Shown one piece after another: positions 59,875 through 64,000 of a stretch of 64,000 nt of DNA. Source of the DNA: Hybos culiciformis (Eukaryota; Arthropoda; Insecta; Diptera; Hybotidae); NCBI GenBank assembly GCA_964007475.1, contig OZ023274.1, forward strand, positions 310,001 through 374,000. The letters run 5' to 3'. The notes under the pieces are model-generated. The model was not told where the DNA came from and did not search any database. It saw nothing but the letters and a program-made list of their open reading frames with translations. Within the stretch, counting starts at the first letter, position 1, and every line of letters starts with the position of its first letter. The position numbers and the translations under genes were made by a program.

Positions 59875-60930
59875 TTTATTCTTTAATATTTTTTTAATTT
59901 TTTTCAATTTTTTTTTTTTTTTCAATCGAAGTTGAATGGAATTTTTCTTTTTCTTTTTTTTAATACACAAATATTTTTCTGTATTTTGTATTTTCTTGTG
60001 TTTTTTGTGTATTTTAAAAAAAAAACTTTTTTTTGTTCTTCAATCTTCAGGGCGTAAAAAAAATTTTTTTACATCACTTTTCTTTTTTTAGCAATTATTT
60101 TATAAGAATATTAATCACATTTTAATAAATATTTATAATTTATTAATTATTTTATTCAATTTTCATAATTTTATTCCAATCACATTTAGTTTTATTAAAT
60201 AAAATTTTAATTAAAAAAAAAATTTAATTATTTTTCAAATTAAGAAATTTTTCTCCGAAAGACGCGGCAAGGAAGTTAGCTACAAATAAAACAGCTATGC
60301 CATATTACATAGATTAGTTTTGGTTGTCAAAAATTGAAAAAGTCGACACGCAGTTAGATGAGACATTTTGTTCTTATAGTTAATGGTAGAACCAATTTTT
60401 TCCAAGGATTCGAACTGGGGACTGGATTTCGATGAAAATTGTTTTGCATATTTCTATGTTCTGATTGTAATAAAGGTAGGTAGGTATCTTAAAAGTAAAT
60501 TATCTTAAATCGAAATATTGAAATTAGTCCTCATACTTCATTTATCGGGTATTGCGCTATATTTATTAATAAATAATGTGAAAATAAAAGAATTTTAATA
60601 TTTTTTTCTCTAGAATTCAATATTTGTATCAATATTTAAGAGTAAAATAGATGGGAATCTCAAACATAATTTTCTTGTTCTAAAATTTTCGCTTGAAAGT
60701 AAAGCTTTCTACGATGCATAGGTTAATTGTTGCTATTGCGCTCAATGGAAATGTAATAACAATTTAAGTGGTTAATTTTTTTTATTCTAATTTATTTTTA
60801 TTCAAAACATTTCTATTCCCAAGTCTCAGGAAAGCACAACAATATGTGACTGTGAGTTTTATTTTAATATTTTGTCATCTGGCAGCTTTATTGAAACGTC
60901 AATTCGCCGAAACTTGTGAAACCCCTTCAA
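59875..60930. other. Brahma 5' region and spacer
   Basis: Poly-T/C tracts before the brahma ATG (5' UTR on the minus strand, 59,875 to about 60,060), then AT-rich DNA that should contain the brahma promoter. No coding sequence seen. Confidence 0.5.
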
Positions 60931-60939
60931 TAATAAAAG

Positions 60940-62210
60940 TGACTGGTTTTTTCGAGTTAAAAACGAGCTAAAATCGAGCTAACATTTTTGTATACGCGTT
61001 TCTTTCCTTCACACTTTTGAGAATTTAAAACGAGTGGAAAGTGAGCGTAGAATTATATGGCGTTCGTCCTCTTTTTCGACTCGCTTTTTCGAATTAAAAA
61101 GGAACTAAATCTGAGTTGACAGTTGATTTTTATTTTGTTTTATTTTTATTCAAATTTATTTATTTAAAATTTTGTACTGCGAATCAAAAGATGATTTTGA
61201 AGAGCTGGAAAAGAAAATAAGAGATGATGAAAGCACTTCGAATACATCGGTAAATAGATATTTAGAGTAAATTCATTAATAAAATTAATCATTATATAAA
61301 ATTTTATAGGAAAGGACATTCAAATCAGTTGGTGATAAATCATTAGAAAAGTACATTAGAAATTGTTTGAAAACTCTAATGATAAATGAAGTTGCAAACC
61401 AATTCTCTTGGTTTGGAAAAAAAAAAAATTTACTAAAGCCCCAAATACAAACTTATGCGGTTATGGAATTAATCAAAGGTGACTACTATTATATTATTAA
61501 CTGTGTTTATTTATTCAGTTCTATAGCAAAGTATAAAACAAAATAATGAAACTTTTTACTTTTCTTTTACAGAATGTGCAATAGAAAAATTTTCAAGCGA
61601 CTGCGAGGATGTGGCAAAAAAATGGTTCGCATATTCGAATGACCGAATTAAAAAGGCCAATAAATAATAACTGCCATTTATTGTGAGATCATAGAGCAAA
61701 TCACGGACTTAAGCTGCATTGAGGCTACTTTGAATCAAAACACCTATAATTATATGTGATATTTTTTTCTAATTAAGTTTTTTATAATTATGTTGTGGTA
61801 GAACTAAAATCCACAAATTTCTTTTTCTTACATACTTTTTTTAATTTATGTTAATGTTTATGTTTATGTTAATGTCTGATATAATAAAATATAAAAAAAA
61901 ATTGCAGGTTGTTTTGACTCAGCTTTTCAGATGTACTCAACTTTTCAGTAGTATTAAAAGTGATTCGAAATAAGCTCGCTTTTGCGAGTTAAAATCGAGT
62001 CGAAATTGACTCGTTTTTGTGAACTAAAACCTCGTATTGCGAATAAAAGCGAGTCGTAAAAAGCGGTTCGCCATGTTTCTAATATTCATCATGCGTTGAA
62101 CCACAATCGAGTCACTTTCAACTCGAAAAAGCGAGTCGAAAACGAGTGCTTCCATACAATTCAACGCTCACTTTCCACTCGTTTGAAACTCTCCAAAATT
62201 GAAGGGACAC
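60940..62210. mobile_element. Inverted-repeat unit carrying a DUF4806 gene
   Basis: The left arm (about 60,940-61,130) and the right arm (about 61,960-62,210) are reverse complements with mismatches. AAACGAGTGGAAAGTGAGCG and TTTTTCGACTCGCTTTTTCG on the left are mirrored by CGCTCACTTTCCACTCGTTT and CGAAAAAGCGAGTCGAAAAC. The arms share GAGTCGAAA-type motifs. The spliced DUF4806 gene lies between. No transposase is visible and the exact ends and target duplication are not resolved, so this may be a non-autonomous or compound element. Confidence 0.65.
61190..61667 (+). CDS. DUF4806-domain protein, 5' partial
   Basis: Three exons with sound splice sites, about 61,190-61,249, 61,310-61,478 and 61,573-61,667 (donors gtaaat and gtgact; acceptors tttatag and tttacag), encode about 108 residues ending in a stop. 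DDFEELEKKI, KSLEKYIRNCLKTLMINEVA and FSWFG precede VMELIKE and KKWFAYSNDRIKKA. This matches the order of the DUF4806 C-terminal domain: an E-L-E helix, an LK-x-L-x-x-N-E-x-A helix, a W-x-G-x-K-x-K turn, and a K-W-L/F end. No initiating Met is in frame, so upstream exons are missing or outside the unit. DUF4806 proteins are of unknown function, and many insect copies sit in repeated DNA. Confidence 0.65.
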
Positions 62211-62894
62211 TCATTATTTTTGTTGATGATGATGGCGTTGATGGAAAAAATGTTTCATTCATTCATTTACATTTTAATTTTAATAATTTTTCAGTTCAGT
62301 CTTCAGTCAGTTTTATATTCACTCTTGACTTGAAGCGTACAGCATGGCTGGTTTGTTTAAATTGGATGTTCCATTTTTTTTTAATAGAAAAATATCGATA
62401 ATTGGATAATAAAGAAAAACATATTTGTACTTGTTAATCATTAAATTTAATAATCAAAATCAAAAATTAAATTTTTTGTAAAAAAAACAAAAAAATCGAA
62501 TATATATATAAATATTACTTTTTTACGATTTTTATTTATTTACTTTTATAAATAAATTAATATTTTGATATTGATTGACTGGTTATGGTGTGAGTGACTA
62601 AAAAAAATTAGCCGATTTGAAAGCAAGTCGAATTTCTTTTGCTTAACTTCTTTTTTTTTTGCTATTCAAAAAGTGTTGTCAATTTTTTTCGAGCATTTAA
62701 TAGTAAAATCAACAAAAATATTAAGATTTAAAAAATTACAAATAAAATAATAAAATAAATAATTTATAATTTATATGATTTTTTTTGGCTGAGAGTAAAT
62801 TCGAGAAAAAAAAAAATTTGTGTAATTTATTAATAAATATTAACACTGGCTCTGTCAGAGTAATCGTTCGCCTTCTATAATCTATAATGCTATA
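62211..62894. other. Non-coding AT-rich gap
   Basis: Long A/T tracts; no gene seen. The frame at 62,096-62,401 lies mostly in the inverted-repeat arm. Confidence 0.5.
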
Positions 62895-63255
62895 CAGAGA
62901 GCGAAGTCGTGTCGACTCGCATCGACTTAGTCGAGCTAGTCGGCACAATTTTCGAGTCGCCGCTGCTGGTTCTTTTTTATCGACTCAGGTCGACTAGCTG
63001 CTGCTGAACTTTTATTCGACTTAGTCGACTAAAATCCTTTTTGTTTTTTTTTTTTTTTTTATTTTTTTTTTTTTTTTTTATTTTTTTTTTTATTTTTTAT
63101 TTTTTTTTTTTTTAGAAAAAATGCGGATTTAGTCGACTAAGTCGATCAAGTCGAGCTGGTCGCTAAGACCGGAATTTATCGACTGAGTCGAGCCGCTGCT
63201 GGCTATTTTTACCGCAAGCCGCTGCTGACCAAAAATCAAACGACTTCGCCCTCTG
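62895..63255. mobile_element. hAT-type MITE with GTCGACT fold-back interior
   Basis: A 361-bp element with ends CAGAGAGCGAAGTCGT / ACGACTTCGCCCTCTG, flanked by an exact ATGCTATA (62,887-62,894 and 63,256-63,263). Inside, many GTCGACT/AGTCGA palindromes and GCCGCTGCTG strings surround a long poly-T run (63,042-63,112). The 8-bp duplication and CAG ends place it with hAT. Confidence 0.93.
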
Positions 63256-63571
63256 ATGCTATATATATCTTATCTTTTGTATTTTATTAAAAAAAAAACA
63301 AAAAGATTATTGGAAAATTCCACTCATTTTATTGTTCTCTAAAAGCGCTTAAAATTAAAATTTGCGAAAACTTTTTAAAAAAAATTAAAAAAAAAAAACT
63401 AATTCAATTTTCAGAATTAAAATTCTGAAATATTTTGAAGTGAAATCTTTTTTTATATTAATAACTAATACCTAACTACATAATTAGTAAAACAAGAAAG
63501 CAGAGTCTTGATCTTGAATATACCTAATAAGAACATAAGTACGTATACATAGGTGCATTTGTTTAAGAAAA
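63256..63571. other. 5' flank of the SPSB3-like gene
   Basis: AT-rich, presumably promoter and 5' UTR; no motif recognised. Confidence 0.5.
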
Positions 63572-63881
63572 ATGGAACTTAAAGATTACTATGTAAAACT
63601 ATTTTCCAAAATGGAACAAAAAATTCAGATGCAAGCAGAAATAGTACTTCAATCATGTAAAAGTAAATCATTTTGTGATTGTAGATTTCCAAATACAGTC
63701 GAAATAATTCAACATAAAGGTAACATTAATGAGTTATGTGATTGTAAATGTTTAACAAATGAGAAGCGTGAACAAAGTTGGATATGGGATAATACTGATA
63801 TTGATCCAGCTGATAATATAATTTTATGCAATGAAATAACATTCCATCCAATTTATTCACAAGGAACATCAATTATAAGAG
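63572..63881 (+). CDS. SPSB3: SPRY domain-containing SOCS box protein 3-like, first exon (3' partial)
   Basis: The exon opens MELKDYYVKLFSKMEQK and ends SIIRG before a donor gtaaaa (phase 1) at 63,882. FCDCRF, then LCDCKC, then SWIWDNTDIDPADN and CNEITFHPIYSQGTSIIRG match the start of the SPRY domain of SPSB3: two cysteine-rich patches, a W-x-W-D, and S/TFH-x-x-YS-x-GT-x-x-I/VRG. SPSB3 is a substrate receptor of a cullin-RING ubiquitin ligase. The rest of SPRY and the SOCS box lie beyond the window. A read-through of the donor gives a short tail and a stop at 63,943, which I do not believe is real. Confidence 0.8.
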
Positions 63882-64000
63882 GTAAAAAAAGAATGAGTGG
63901 TGTTTTGAATTTGTTTTCAGACCGGTGTAGTGGTACGTGGTAGGTATATTGCAGTAAAATTGCCATGCTTTGATAATGATTTGATAATTTTATTTGCTCA

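Noticed and set aside
62096..62401. 101-codon plus-strand frame
   Set aside because: Its first half lies in the inverted-repeat arm and the rest is AT-rich; no domain.

Overview
The window is AT-rich insect nuclear DNA. The evidence is spliced genes with GT-AG introns, a Brahma chromatin remodeller with the usual animal domain order, a PRP6 splicing factor, and many short inverted-repeat transposons. I cannot place it below insect level from the sequence alone; a fly or a related holometabolous order would fit.

Layout. (1) 1-15,500: a cluster of short secreted proteins with a four-cysteine signature. Two are complete two-exon genes (8,233-8,870 and 14,793-15,494). Three are terminal exons without a visible signal-peptide exon (176-669, 1,221-1,537, 3,273-3,574), followed by a decayed YPSQ-rich tail. 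Transposons and a perfect 101-bp inverted repeat lie among them. (2) 15,500-29,500: mostly mobile DNA. It surrounds a three-exon pyruvate-kinase-like gene on the minus strand (17,472-21,655) that has lost its catalytic residues. The densest part, 23,600-29,481, is a nested transposon mosaic. It includes two fold-back elements in opposite orientation, built of GTTACGGCAA hairpins; the second has a 9-bp target duplication. Two TTA-flanked MITEs and one hAT-like element are inserted in them. (3) 29,614-32,488: PRPF6 on the plus strand. (4) 33,910-59,874: brahma on the minus strand, in seven coding exons (2,054 residues), convergent with PRPF6. Its second coding exon is an extraordinary HGPP-rich hexapeptide repeat of about 390 residues. 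Its 17.7-kb third intron holds two inositol monophosphatase genes on the opposite strand, one orphan minus-strand coding exon and many repeats. (5) 60,000-64,000: an inverted-repeat unit carrying a three-exon DUF4806 gene, a hAT-type MITE with a perfect 8-bp duplication, and the first exon of an SPSB3-like SPRY/SOCS-box gene that runs off the window.

How the genes relate. PRPF6 (U5 tri-snRNP) and Brahma (SWI/SNF ATPase) are housekeeping genes. The two IMPases share intron positions, so they are tandem duplicates. The secreted genes share intron phase and an upstream block, so they are also local duplicates. No operon-like or CRISPR-like system is present. The most unusual content is the HGPP expansion in Brahma, the secreted-protein array with interchangeable terminal exons, and the layered fold-back transposons, whose mirror copies reveal the pre-insertion sites.
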